A stretch of DNA of 64,000 bases from JADLCX01 sp964630785 (lineage in GTDB: Bacteria > Planctomycetota > Phycisphaerae > Phycisphaerales > UBA1924), in the NCBI GenBank assembly GCA_964630785.1, contig CAZVZG010000010.1, positions 81,187-145,186 of the forward strand, written 5' to 3'. Made by a program: the position numbers and the translations under genes. The notes below the pieces were generated by a model. That model searched no databases and was not told the origin of the DNA. It worked only from the letters and a program-made list of their open reading frames with translations. This document shows, piece by piece, positions 15,601 to 24,581 of the stretch. Within the stretch, counting starts at the first letter, position 1. Each line of letters opens with the position of its first letter.

Positions 15601-16821
15601 TCAGCGGGCCCTGAGCCGGTGCCGCAGCGTCGCGAGGGTCGGGATGGGCGGGTATCGCACGCGCAATCGGTAGCCTTGGAACTCGTTGAGCTCATAGCCG
15701 GCATGATTCGTCGCAAACTCGACCATCTCGCGGTAACGGGGCATCTCCGGCGTGGTGGTGTCGGGTGGGCCTGTGCCCAGGTCCGTCGCATCGTCGGGCA
15801 CGGGCAAAATCCCGGACTTGGTGGTCGCGGCGGGGAAGATGGGCCCGCCGGGGAGCTGGCTGTAAATCTGAGCGGTCGGGTTGAACGCAAAGGCGAGCGA
15901 GCGGTGGATGAACAGGTCGTGCACCAGCAGTTCGGCGGGGGTCGTGAGCATGACCCCGTGCTCGCCCTCCTCGCCGGGGTAGCTCTGGTATTGGCTCGCG
16001 ACGGACGGGTAGTTCCAGCCGAAGATCACCGTCGCGGCCGCGGTGTTGCCCACGGGCCCCGCCTTGAGCATGAACCGGACCAAGTTGCTCCGTTCGTGGA
16101 AGGACTCCATCTCCGGCAGCGGGTCGGAACAGAACCGCTTGAGCAGCGGCGGCTCGCCCTCGCCGAGGTCGGGGTCCATCGCGTTGGGCCGCCACAGAGG
16201 GATAGGCCCGGCCTGACGGTCCCACTGCGACATCGCGGCCACCGCCCAGGGCACGTCCGCGCGAAGCCGCCGGAAATCGCTCAGGCCGGCGATCGTCGAC
16301 ATACTCAGCGTGCTGGGGTCGACCTTGCTCGGGGCCATCAGGTGCAGGCTGACCTGCACGCGGGCCTGAACACCCCAGATGGCGCTGTTGGCTTGGAAGC
16401 CCATCTTCCGGAAGGCCTCCATCCGCTTTCCGGAGGTCCGCTTGGCGCCCGCGCTCACCATCATCTCGAGCGTCTCGCGATCGCCCGAGTGAACCTCAAC
16501 GAACCGCTCGAACTCGCCGAGCGCCCGCCAGACCGACTCCACCCGGTCCGGGGAAGCGCCGTGCTTAGTCATGGCGTTGACGAACAGCCGGATGCTCGGG
16601 CGGCGGGGGATGTGCTGGACGGCTTCCCAGACGTCCTCCTCACGGACGACCCGGGAGATGCGCCAAGCCAGGGTCTTATCCAACCCGAACTGGCGGGAGA
16701 TTTCCTGCGGCTGGTCGGCGTTGGCGCCGACCGAGACGAGCACCTCGGCCAGCGCGCGGCGGAGGCCGTGTACAGCGGTCTTGCCGTCGTCGGCAAAGGG
16801 CCTGGTGTCGAGCGTAGTCAT
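15601..16821 (-). CDS. HTH-type protein of unknown family, copy 2 of a duplicated divergent pair
   Basis: A 406-residue paralogue of the product at 13308-14519. The ATG at 16819-16821 is preferred to an in-frame TTG two codons upstream. The putative helix-turn-helix (PQEISRQFGLDKTLAWRISR) is the best conserved part, with FERFVEVHSGDRETLEMMV, GFQANSAIWGVQARV and IYSQLPGGP. No signal peptide or membrane helix is present. It ends 81 bases after the stop of PEP-CTERM protein 1 (convergent) and faces PEP-CTERM protein 2 across a 341-base gap. Regulation of that neighbour is likely but not shown. Confidence 0.65.
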   Translation of the reverse strand: MTTLDTRPFADDGKTAVHGLRRALAEVLVSVGANADQPQEISRQFGLDKTLAWRISRVVREEDVWEAVQHIPRRPSIRLFVNAMTKHGASPDRVESVWRALGEFERFVEVHSGDRETLEMMVSAGAKRTSGKRMEAFRKMGFQANSAIWGVQARVQVSLHLMAPSKVDPSTLSMSTIAGLSDFRRLRADVPWAVAAMSQWDRQAGPIPLWRPNAMDPDLGEGEPPLLKRFCSDPLPEMESFHERSNLVRFMLKAGPVGNTAAATVIFGWNYPSVASQYQSYPGEEGEHGVMLTTPAELLVHDLFIHRSLAFAFNPTAQIYSQLPGGPIFPAATTKSGILPVPDDATDLGTGPPDTTTPEMPRYREMVEFATNHAGYELNEFQGYRLRVRYPPIPTLATLRHRLRAR

Positions 16822-17162
16822 ACCCAACTCTCTATCCTAGCGGATACCGATCGGGTGTGGGAACATCGGCAGCCAAGTGCAATGTACTGCGAAAAACGGC
16901 GAAGGGAAAGCCCCCGGAAGAATCTTTGTAGAAAACAGCAAAGATTTCCTTGCCTTGATGATGGGACTGAGTATCTTCGAGGGATCGGCTGTGCGTTTGC
17001 AGCCGGGGCGCGGCCGCTTTGGAAGGGGCCGACGTCCGTGTTCGTACCAGGATGGTCGGCATCCAGGGCCGTCATGTTGACGGCCGGGCCGCGGGAGAGA
17101 CGCGGCCAGCGCGGGTGCGGACCGGGAGAGAACCCGGCGGGACCGGGCACGAGGAGAGAGAC
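16822..17162. promoter_or_regulatory. Divergent control region between HTH copy 2 and PEP-CTERM protein 2
   Basis: It contains an A/T-rich inverted repeat, AATCTTTG (16921-16928) and CAAAGATT (16939-16946). Two GC-rich hairpins follow: GGCCGTC-ATGTT-GACGGCC (17067-17085) and GGCCGCG-GGAGAGA-CGCGGCC (17087-17107). GAGGAG (17151-17156) lies six bases before the ATG. The pieces parallel those at 14520-14823, including a GGTC(C)GGCATCC core. The hairpins would sit in the mRNA leader if transcription starts near the A/T-rich element. Confidence 0.45.
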
Positions 17163-19271
17163 ATGAGGTTCAGCAGAGTGGCGGGTTCGACGGCGGCGGT
17201 GCTGGTGGCGGCCGGGCTGGCCGCGTCGGCTTCGGCGGTGAACATCACCGCGTCGAGCATCTATTTCTTCACGGGCCAGGACTACGGCGCGGGCGTGGGA
17301 TTCGCTCCCGGCGCGCTGAACAAGCCCGGCGACGCGGGCCCCACCACGTGGGCGTGGAACGCGAACCACAGCTCGCAGCCGCAGATCGACTCGAACGGTC
17401 GGATCTACGGGCAGCTCTCGTTCGCCGCGACGCCGCAGATCTACGGCGTCTCGGCGAACAACAACAACGGCATCTTCACCGCGACCAACCACACCGATCT
17501 GGCGCTGGTGAACTCGTGGGCAACGGGTCAGCTCGACCCGACCACGGGCAACCCGATGGTCAGCAACAGCGGCACGGCCTCGGGCATCAGCTCGAGCAGC
17601 GCTCTGCGCACCTCGGGGACGGCCTTGGCGTTGGGCGTCCGCGTAGGCACCCCGGGCGTCACTCCCCCGACGATCAACGAGTCTACCAACGCGACGGTCA
17701 TCGCGAACAATTCACTCATGTACGCCGGGACCACGGGAAGCCAGAGCCTGGTGTCCCGCATCGGCGACTCGATCTCGACCCTGCCGAGCAACAACGACTG
17801 GACCGCGGCGGCCACGGCCACCGGCCTGGGCAACGTCAACACGAACCTGCAGCAAGCGAGCCAGCAGACCTGGGACATGAACTCGGCGGGCACGCACGTG
17901 CTCGGCACATCGCTGGTGACGACGGCCGCATCGGCCAACCCCGCCGTGACGGCCACCAGCACCTTCCTCGGCACGATCTCGGCGGGTGGTTCTTACAACG
18001 TCATCGCCCGTGCGGGTGATCTGCCCTTCGGCGTCGGCGGCCCGGCGTTCAAGAACGGCAGCAACGGCGTCGGCGGCTTCAACGCGAAGATCAACCGCAA
18101 CGGCCAGGTGCTCTACGACGCGAAGTTCGTGGCCGACGCCAACGTCGGCGTGACCAGCGCCAACGACGACACCGCGTGGATCCACACCCCCGGCGCCGGC
18201 ACCCGCGCCAGCCAGAACGTCCAAGTCTATCAGGAGAGCGTCAACGTCCCGACGCACATCGACCCGGCGACCGGTCTGCAGACCAGCAATGGATCTGCGA
18301 CGTTTTCGAGCAGCATGAACTTCAGCCAGCGCAGTTTCTCGAACGCGGGTGTGCTGTGGTCCGCAACGCCCAACGGCGGCGACACCGTGAGCACCGCCGG
18401 CAGCGCCAACGACCAGATGCTCTTCACGTCCACGGCCGCGGGCGGGCTGACGCCGACGTGGATGCTCCGCAAGAACGACATCGCCCCCGGGTTTGCCGCC
18501 GCTTCGGGTGTTCGCCAGGGTGGGATCAGCACCAGCAACATGGCGATGAACAACTCGGGCGTGATCGCCTACGCATCGGGCCTGCAGGGCAACGTTCAGG
18601 CGAACGTCAACCCGACGTTCACCACCATCTTTGTGCCGCCGTTCGGGCTGCCGCGGGATGCGCCGCCGCTCATCACGCCCGGCGTGATGGGCAACGACAC
18701 GGCCGTCTTCCTGGGTACGCCGGGTGTGACCGGGCCCGGCGGTCTGCGGGCGCTGGCCCGCACGGGCGATCCCGCCCCCGGTTTCACGGGCATGTACTAC
18801 AACATCAGCCCCAGCACCAGCGGCGCCGTGAACCTCAACAACGCGGGCGATCTGCTTTTCGCCTGCTCCGTGGTGAGCACGGCCGCGGGGACGGAGTTCA
18901 CGCGGAACGGCTGGCAGCTCGCCGGCGGCTCGAACTACCCGAGCCAGTGGTCCTTCCAGAACGTGCTCTTCGGCTACGACGCGGCGTCGGGCCAGGTGAA
19001 CCCGATGCTGTACCAGGGTCAGCTGATCGAGGTCGATCCGGGCGTGTTCAAGTATGTCACGCAGTTTGCGGTCTCCACGGCCGACAACGGTGACGGTTCG
19101 TCGATGGGCCTGAACGACGACGGCACCTTCGTGGCGTGGGTCCGCACCTCCGACACGATCGACGGGAATCCGACGGGCACGGCCTACGTCGTGCTGCAGA
19201 TCCCCGCCCCGGGCACGGCCATGCTCGGCCTGCTGGGCGTGGGCGCCCTGGCGCGCCGTCGGCGCCGCTGA
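17163..19271 (+). CDS. PEP-CTERM-type exported protein 2, NxxGxxAF-repeat type
   Basis: A 702-residue exported protein starting at ATG 17163 (GAGGAG at 17151-17156), with a signal peptide (MRFSRVAGSTAAVLVAAGLA, cleavage near ASASAV). The body repeats the phrases NRNGQVLYDAKF, MNNSGVIAYASG and LNNAGDLLFACS, each an N-x-x-G turn before a strand, together with ARAGDLPFG and ARTGDPAPGF. This fits the tandem NxxGxxAF-type beta-propeller also seen in the dockerin protein at 9907-11373. The tail is IPAPGTAMLGLLGVGALA then RRRRR, a PEP-CTERM pattern. It is the second member of the duplicated HTH/PEP-CTERM arrangement; the cargo domain is unrelated in length to that of copy 1. Confidence 0.8.
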   Translation: MRFSRVAGSTAAVLVAAGLAASASAVNITASSIYFFTGQDYGAGVGFAPGALNKPGDAGPTTWAWNANHSSQPQIDSNGRIYGQLSFAATPQIYGVSANNNNGIFTATNHTDLALVNSWATGQLDPTTGNPMVSNSGTASGISSSSALRTSGTALALGVRVGTPGVTPPTINESTNATVIANNSLMYAGTTGSQSLVSRIGDSISTLPSNNDWTAAATATGLGNVNTNLQQASQQTWDMNSAGTHVLGTSLVTTAASANPAVTATSTFLGTISAGGSYNVIARAGDLPFGVGGPAFKNGSNGVGGFNAKINRNGQVLYDAKFVADANVGVTSANDDTAWIHTPGAGTRASQNVQVYQESVNVPTHIDPATGLQTSNGSATFSSSMNFSQRSFSNAGVLWSATPNGGDTVSTAGSANDQMLFTSTAAGGLTPTWMLRKNDIAPGFAAASGVRQGGISTSNMAMNNSGVIAYASGLQGNVQANVNPTFTTIFVPPFGLPRDAPPLITPGVMGNDTAVFLGTPGVTGPGGLRALARTGDPAPGFTGMYYNISPSTSGAVNLNNAGDLLFACSVVSTAAGTEFTRNGWQLAGGSNYPSQWSFQNVLFGYDAASGQVNPMLYQGQLIEVDPGVFKYVTQFAVSTADNGDGSSMGLNDDGTFVAWVRTSDTIDGNPTGTAYVVLQIPAPGTAMLGLLGVGALARRRRR

Positions 19272-19373
19272 ATCTTGCTACTCCTCCCGCCTCCGGCCGT
19301 CGAGAGACGGCCGGGGCGATTCCGGGTCTCTCTCCCTTATTCCTGAACAGGCCACGATTTCGGAGTATCCAGC

Positions 19374-22300
19374 ATGGATCTGGTCCGCACCCTCAAATCA
19401 GTCGTGCTCGCCGCGGTGCTCGGCGCGTGTTCCTCGTCGGCGATGGCCCAGCCCAAGCTGGTGCTCACGCAGGCCGGCAGCGACATTTCCGGCGACGGGA
19501 ACACCGTCGTCGGGAGCATCCTCAACGCCAACGTCTTCGGCCAGTACGTGGCCTTCACCCGCGGCGTGGGCTTCGGGTTCATGGGCCCGGCCACGACCGG
19601 GGGCGACGGGCGACTCCAGGTTTCGGACGTGAACGCCGGTGCGTTCTGGGCGGCGACCAGCCTCTACAACGGGAGTTTCGGCACGCCGTACTGGCCGCCG
19701 GAGAACCCCGGCCTCTTTGGAAACTACACGGGAACCCGCGCGTGCTGCAACGGCACGATCTGCACGGTGGTCGATTCGGCGGCGTGCACGGGCATGGCGT
19801 TGTACACCGGCTCGGCGACGTGCGAGCCCAACCCATGCCCGCCCGACCCCAACCCGCCGTTGGTGGGGGCGTGCTGCAACCGCACGACGCTGGTCTGCAC
19901 GGTGACGTCACAGGCGGCGTGCGCGGCCAACGGCGCGGAGTACTACTGGATCGGCAACCTGACGACCTGCGGCAACTACCCGTGCAGCCACGGGCACACC
20001 ATCCCGTTCCGGTATGACTCGACCACCAACACGTGGACCAACGCGGGCGCGATCCCGAACAACACGGGCGGGCCCGGCCAGGGCTCGGCGCACTGCGACG
20101 CGGGCATCGCCACCTCGTACGACATCTCGGGCAACGGCCGGTACATCACCGGCGGATCGTGGTACGGGGCGTTCGGCACGGTGGCGTGCGGCACGCGGGG
20201 CTTCATCTATGACAATACCAACGGCTCGGTGAAGATGCTGCCGCTGGTGGGCACGTCGGCCGGGTGCCAGAACTTCTCGCAGGGCGATCGGGTCTCGAAC
20301 AACGGCGTTGTGGTCGGGCGCGACATGCACGCGACCACCACGCCCACGGGCGATCAGATCAGTTGCAACGCGGGCTGCCTGGCGGTGTGGGAGCCGGACC
20401 CGGTGACGGGCCAGTACTTCATGCCGCGGACGCCCCGGGCGTGCTGCACGGGCTCGACCTGCACGGTGATCGATCCGCAACAGTGCGCCGGGCTGGCGCT
20501 GGCCGCGACGACCTGCGCGCCGGCGACCTGCCCGGCGGGCGCGCCCGCCACGGGCGCGTGCTGCAACGCCGACTCGCTCAACTGCTCGATCACCACGCAG
20601 GCGGGGTGCGGTTCGCCCGACTTCTGGGTCGGCGCGGGCGTGTGTACGCCGCACAACCTGTGCCTGCCGGCGACCGAGACCGTGCTCGATGAGTACGGTT
20701 CGGGCGCCATCGGCACCAAGGTGATCACCCGCGACGGAACGGTCGTGGCGGGCCAGATCAGCGACGGGACTGCCGAGTACGAGCTCGGCGACCCGTCGCT
20801 GGTCGGCTCGCTGTGCAAGTATGTCAAGAACTCGGCGACGGGCGCGTGGGACCGCGTGATCCTGGGCAAGCCCGCCCCGCGCTGCCAGTCGGTGGGCGGG
20901 ATGTTCGCCACCGCCATCAGCGCCGACGGCAACACGATCGTCGGCACCGCGATCTACGGCGGAAACTCGTTCTTCACCGCGTGCGACATCCGCGGGTTCA
21001 TCTGGTCGCCCTCGATCAACGAGGGCGTGCCGATGGACTTCCAGACCTATGTAGACAGTCTCAACGGCAACAACCCGTACCCGCCGACCGGCAGCGGTCT
21101 GAGCATCGGCGCGGGCATCAGCGCCGACGGTAACGCGGTGATGGTTACCTGGACGCCGCCCCCCCCGGCCGCGTGCGGAAACACCGGCGGGCTGGCCGAC
21201 TTGGGGCGCGCGGGCGTGCTGTATCTGAACGGCACGGGGATCGGTTGCGAACCCCCGCGGATCGCGGGCGGCCCGTACAACGTCGCGCAGCAGGAGTTCA
21301 TCCGGCTGGGCATGGTGGGCAACGTGTTCGTCGCGGGGTCTTACCCGATGACGACCCAATGGCAGAAGGAGACCCCGACGGGCTCGAACAACTGGGTGAA
21401 CCTCGAAGACTCCTGCGGGCAGTTCACGTCCGACAACAGTTGGACGTACGAGGGCACGCACGGCTTCCAGCTTCGGGTCAACATGCTCGCGGACCCCGCG
21501 GCCCGCGACGGCAACTACCGCGTGGTCATCACCAACTCGTGCGGATCGGCGACCAGCCAGGTCGCCGACATCCACGCCGTCACCGGCGCGTGCTGCTACA
21601 ACAACGGCGGCGCGATCGCCTGCACGCTGGAGATGAGCTCTCGCTGCACCGGCACGCTGACCGACTTCGGTTACCTCTCGGGCACCTACCTCGGCGACAA
21701 CACGGTGTGCACGCCCACGTCGTGCGACGCCGCGGCCGGCGCCTGCTGCTTCGGGCCCGGCGGCCCGAACGCGACCTGCGCGATCGACGTCGCGACGCAC
21801 TGCACCCAGTCGGTGCTGGACGGCGGCAACGGCGGCGTGTTCGCCGGCGGCGGCACAGTGTGCGGGCCCGCGGCGTGCGGCTCGGTCTCGGGCGCGTGCT
21901 GCTACTCGACCGACGGGGTCTCGACCTCGTGCGTGGTGGACCTGACGACGCGCTGCACCTCGCCGGTCTCCTCCGGCGGCCTTGCGGGCGTGTACGCGGG
22001 CAACGGCACGGTGTGCGCTCCGGGCGACGTGTGCCCGGCGGGCACGCCCGGCGTCGGCGCGTGCTGCTACAACTTCGACAACCTGAGCGAGATGGTCTGC
22101 ACGATCCTGCCGCAGACGACCTGCACGGCGACGCCGCTCAACGGCGGACACCTGGGCAAGTACATCGGCGACGGCGCGGTGTGCGGACCGAGCACGTGCA
22201 AGCCGGGTGTGTTCGGCACGGGCAGCGGGCTGGGCGCGTGCTGCTTCACCGACCCCAACAACCCCGCGTCGGGCGTGATCTGCACGGTGCGCTCGCGGGC

Positions 22301-23201
22301 CAACTGCCAGAACTACCCCAACGGCTCGACCCCGGACAACCAGGGTCCGTACACGGCGGGCGTGGCGGGCATCTTCCAGACCGGTCAGTGCTGCTCGCCG
22401 TCGTCGACGCCGCCGCTGTCGGGCTGCTCGACCTCGACGGACTGCTCGCCGTTCTACGGCGCGTGTGTGCACTCGGCCGAGGACGGCCTGAGCGACGCGG
22501 TCTGCACGCTGCAGAACCAGGCCCGCTGCGAGCGGCGGTTCTATGCGGGCGGGCTGTTCGGCACGTTCGCGGGCACGCAGACGGTGTGCAGCCCGGCATC
22601 GCTGCAGACGCTCGCGGGCGCTTGCTGCTACACGCCTCCGGGCGAGACCTGCCCGGTGTGCACGATCCAGCCGGCGGACCCGACGACGGGCCAGTCGCCG
22701 CGCTGCACGGAGGAGTTCAACGGCGGGTTGAACGGGACGTTCGCGGGCATCGGCACGACCTGCACGCCGGCGTCCTGCCCGTCGGTGGGCGCGTGCTGCG
22801 TGAGCGGGAGCTGCACGCCGACGTGCCAGGCGCTTTGCGACCTCAACGGCGGCACGTTCAGCGGCGTGGGCGTCGCCTGCGACCCCGATCCGTGCAACTC
22901 GACCACGGGGGCCTGCTGCAGCGGCAGCACCTGTGCGACCTCGACGCAGGCGGAGTGCACCGGTGTGAACACGCACTTCGCGGGCACGGGCACGGTGTGC
23001 AACGTGTTCGGGACCAACAACACCACGCCGTGCTGCCTGGCAGACTACAACCAGTCGGGCGCGGTGAGCGTGCAGGACATCTTCGACTTCCTCTCGGGCT
23101 ACTTCACCTTCAACATGCAGGCCGACATCAACGCCTCAGGCATGGTGAGCGTGCAGGACATCTTCGACTTCCTCGGGGCCTACTTCTCCGGGTGCAACTG
23201 A
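19374..23201 (+). CDS. Giant cysteine-rich secreted protein: propeller-like repeats, 13 GACC modules and GC-type dockerin
   Basis: A 1275-residue exported protein with a signal peptide (LKSVVLAAVLGACSSSAMA). HAF-like repeat phrases occur (ISGDGNTVVGS, ISGNGRYITGG, VSNNGVVVG, ISADGNTIVGT, ISADGNAVMVT). Six-cysteine modules beginning GACC are placed between them: two after the first phrase, two more in the middle, and then nine in a row in the second half; one of the nine reads GACV. An Ig-like region (residues ~640-735, YPMTTQWQKETPTGSNNW) separates the propeller part from the module array. The protein ends with dockerin repeats SGAVSVQDIFDFL and SGMVSVQDIFDFL. About seven percent of residues are cysteine in the second half, so extensive disulfide bonding is expected. 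Probably an extended surface or extracellular structure. Confidence 0.82.
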   Translation: MDLVRTLKSVVLAAVLGACSSSAMAQPKLVLTQAGSDISGDGNTVVGSILNANVFGQYVAFTRGVGFGFMGPATTGGDGRLQVSDVNAGAFWAATSLYNGSFGTPYWPPENPGLFGNYTGTRACCNGTICTVVDSAACTGMALYTGSATCEPNPCPPDPNPPLVGACCNRTTLVCTVTSQAACAANGAEYYWIGNLTTCGNYPCSHGHTIPFRYDSTTNTWTNAGAIPNNTGGPGQGSAHCDAGIATSYDISGNGRYITGGSWYGAFGTVACGTRGFIYDNTNGSVKMLPLVGTSAGCQNFSQGDRVSNNGVVVGRDMHATTTPTGDQISCNAGCLAVWEPDPVTGQYFMPRTPRACCTGSTCTVIDPQQCAGLALAATTCAPATCPAGAPATGACCNADSLNCSITTQAGCGSPDFWVGAGVCTPHNLCLPATETVLDEYGSGAIGTKVITRDGTVVAGQISDGTAEYELGDPSLVGSLCKYVKNSATGAWDRVILGKPAPRCQSVGGMFATAISADGNTIVGTAIYGGNSFFTACDIRGFIWSPSINEGVPMDFQTYVDSLNGNNPYPPTGSGLSIGAGISADGNAVMVTWTPPPPAACGNTGGLADLGRAGVLYLNGTGIGCEPPRIAGGPYNVAQQEFIRLGMVGNVFVAGSYPMTTQWQKETPTGSNNWVNLEDSCGQFTSDNSWTYEGTHGFQLRVNMLADPAARDGNYRVVITNSCGSATSQVADIHAVTGACCYNNGGAIACTLEMSSRCTGTLTDFGYLSGTYLGDNTVCTPTSCDAAAGACCFGPGGPNATCAIDVATHCTQSVLDGGNGGVFAGGGTVCGPAACGSVSGACCYSTDGVSTSCVVDLTTRCTSPVSSGGLAGVYAGNGTVCAPGDVCPAGTPGVGACCYNFDNLSEMVCTILPQTTCTATPLNGGHLGKYIGDGAVCGPSTCKPGVFGTGSGLGACCFTDPNNPASGVICTVRSRANCQNYPNGSTPDNQGPYTAGVAGIFQTGQCCSPSSTPPLSGCSTSTDCSPFYGACVHSAEDGLSDAVCTLQNQARCERRFYAGGLFGTFAGTQTVCSPASLQTLAGACCYTPPGETCPVCTIQPADPTTGQSPRCTEEFNGGLNGTFAGIGTTCTPASCPSVGACCVSGSCTPTCQALCDLNGGTFSGVGVACDPDPCNSTTGACCSGSTCATSTQAECTGVNTHFAGTGTVCNVFGTNNTTPCCLADYNQSGAVSVQDIFDFLSGYFTFNMQADINASGMVSVQDIFDFLGAYFSGCN

Positions 23202-23534
23202 CGGGTTGGGACTACACCACGGAAGGTCACCACTGAGGGCACAGGGGCCACGGAGAAGCGCGGCGCGGTCGCAACCAGACGCGAAGCAGGAACTCAGAGA
23301 AAGGGGAGAGCGCGGAGGGGCTCAGAGACGGACTCTCATGGATCGGACTCGGAGTCTCTCTCATCCTTCCCAGTTCTCTGAGTTCCATCGGGAAGTTGTC
23401 GCAAGGCGCGGGGAATCCCGGCGAAAGCAGCGCGGGGTTCCTACAGGAATCAGCGCTCGCTCAGTGCTCTCGGTGTGCTCAGTGGTGAGTTCAATGCACT
23501 GCGTGCGCGGCCACTGATCGAGCGGACGGACGGG
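23202..23534. other. Repeat-bearing intergenic region
   Basis: This gap between two convergent genes carries copy 2 of the palindromic GGAACTCAGAG repeat and flanking phrases such as CACCACTGAGGGCACAG... (23228 onward) and GTGCTCTCGGTGTGCTCAG (23463 onward) that look like parts of the same degenerate repeat family. No gene is credible here. Confidence 0.55.
23281..23386 (+). repeat. Palindromic intergenic repeat (GGAACTCAGAG family), copy 2
   Basis: The arms GGAACTCAGAGAA (23289-23301) and TTCTCTGAGTTCC (23374-23386) are a perfect 13-bp inverted repeat with a 72-base spacer. Positions 23281-23328 match the reverse complement of 3372-3419 at 44 of 48 bases, so the two copies lie in opposite orientation about 20 kb apart. 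Confidence 0.75.
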
Positions 23535-24455
23535 TCAGGGCCGGTAGTACTCCGGCAGCGTGTAGCCCAGGTACGAGAAGCCCCGCTCTCGGTACGGCGA
23601 GACGTTCTGGTAGTTGCTCGGCGGCTGGTCGTAGGTGTCGAGGTACATGCGGACGAGGCGCGCGTCGGACTTGAAGAACGACGCGTGCCCGTCCACGAAC
23701 GAGACGTTGAAGCCCTCGTTACCGTGGTTGTTCCACGGGTCGGGCCAGTTGTTGATGCCGTCGGGGCGGCCGATGCCGGGCACGACCGACTGGTCGTTGT
23801 CGTTGTCGATCGTCAGGTAGCACCTCTCCGGGAAGTTCACGTTTGCCGCGGTCTTGACTGTGTTGCGGGTGTGCAGATCGAAGAGCTCGGGTGCGTCGGT
23901 GCGGCTCCACCCGAGCTGGTCGCCGACGGAAGAGTTGGGCGGCGCGGCGATGACCGTGCCGTCGAGGTACTTGCCCGCGTAGAACCACGAGCGGACCTCG
24001 TAGCTGTGGCCGCCGCTGCTGTCGTCGCGATCGCGGGCCGCGAAGAACGTATCACGGATGAAATCGCGTGCGTAGAGCGCGATGGCGTCCTGGCCCAGGT
24101 CCTGGCTGAGGGTGAGGTCGGGACGGATGCGGTTGCGCGTGGAGGGGCAGATCGCGACGTTGTAGTCGCTGATGTAGTCGGGGAAGAGCCAGCTGATGTT
24201 GTCCTCCCAGTCGAAGAGCGTGGGGATGAAGTACCCCAGCTTCACGTCGAGGCTGTAGCTGTTGCACGCGAGGGCGAGCTGACGTGTGTTGGAGAGGCAC
24301 CGGGTGCGACGGGCCGATTCGCGGGCCGCGCTGAGGGCGGGCAGCAGCAGCCCGACGAGCAGCGCGATGATCGCGATGACCACGAGCAGTTCGATGAGCG
24401 TGAAGGCGGCGCGTCGGGTTGGGGCGGCCGGACGTGTGGAGTGGTCGGGCGGCAC
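23535..24455 (-). CDS. Prepilin-like protein with type IV pilin N-terminus and C-terminal DGH motif
   Basis: A 306-residue protein starting from GTG (24453-24455). Residues ~16-36 hold the type IV prepilin processing and helix motif (AAFTLIELLVVIAIIALLVG), cleaved before the F of FTLIELL by a prepilin peptidase with methylation. The long C-terminal domain has FVDGHASFFKSD near its end, the hallmark of the planctomycete DUF1559/'H-X9-DG' type of pseudopilins. It is likely assembled into, or exported through, a type II secretion or type IV pilus-like machine. It is divergent from the monooxygenase gene 126 bases away. Confidence 0.85.
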   Translation of the reverse strand: MPPDHSTRPAAPTRRAAFTLIELLVVIAIIALLVGLLLPALSAARESARRTRCLSNTRQLALACNSYSLDVKLGYFIPTLFDWEDNISWLFPDYISDYNVAICPSTRNRIRPDLTLSQDLGQDAIALYARDFIRDTFFAARDRDDSSGGHSYEVRSWFYAGKYLDGTVIAAPPNSSVGDQLGWSRTDAPELFDLHTRNTVKTAANVNFPERCYLTIDNDNDQSVVPGIGRPDGINNWPDPWNNHGNEGFNVSFVDGHASFFKSDARLVRMYLDTYDQPPSNYQNVSPYRERGFSYLGYTLPEYYRP

Positions 24456-24581
24456 GGTGCAAACAGTTTACGGGGGTGCGCTGGGCGCGTGCGCCACCGA
24501 TCTGTTGGCCCCCCCCGCCAGCCCCCCGGGCGAGTGCATCCGGACGGCGTACTGTGCCGGCGAGACCTCAGGAGCACCGCA

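Noticed and set aside
17067..17107. Rho-independent terminator at the paired hairpins before PEP-CTERM protein 2
   Set aside because: The hairpins lie upstream of the gene in its leader and no run of T follows either stem.
19908..22976. A 1022-residue open frame on the minus strand opposite the large cysteine-rich gene
   Set aside because: It is the antisense shadow of a GC-rich, repetitive gene: Arg- and Ala-rich, no signal sequence or start signal, and the plus-strand product has clear domains and dockerin repeats.
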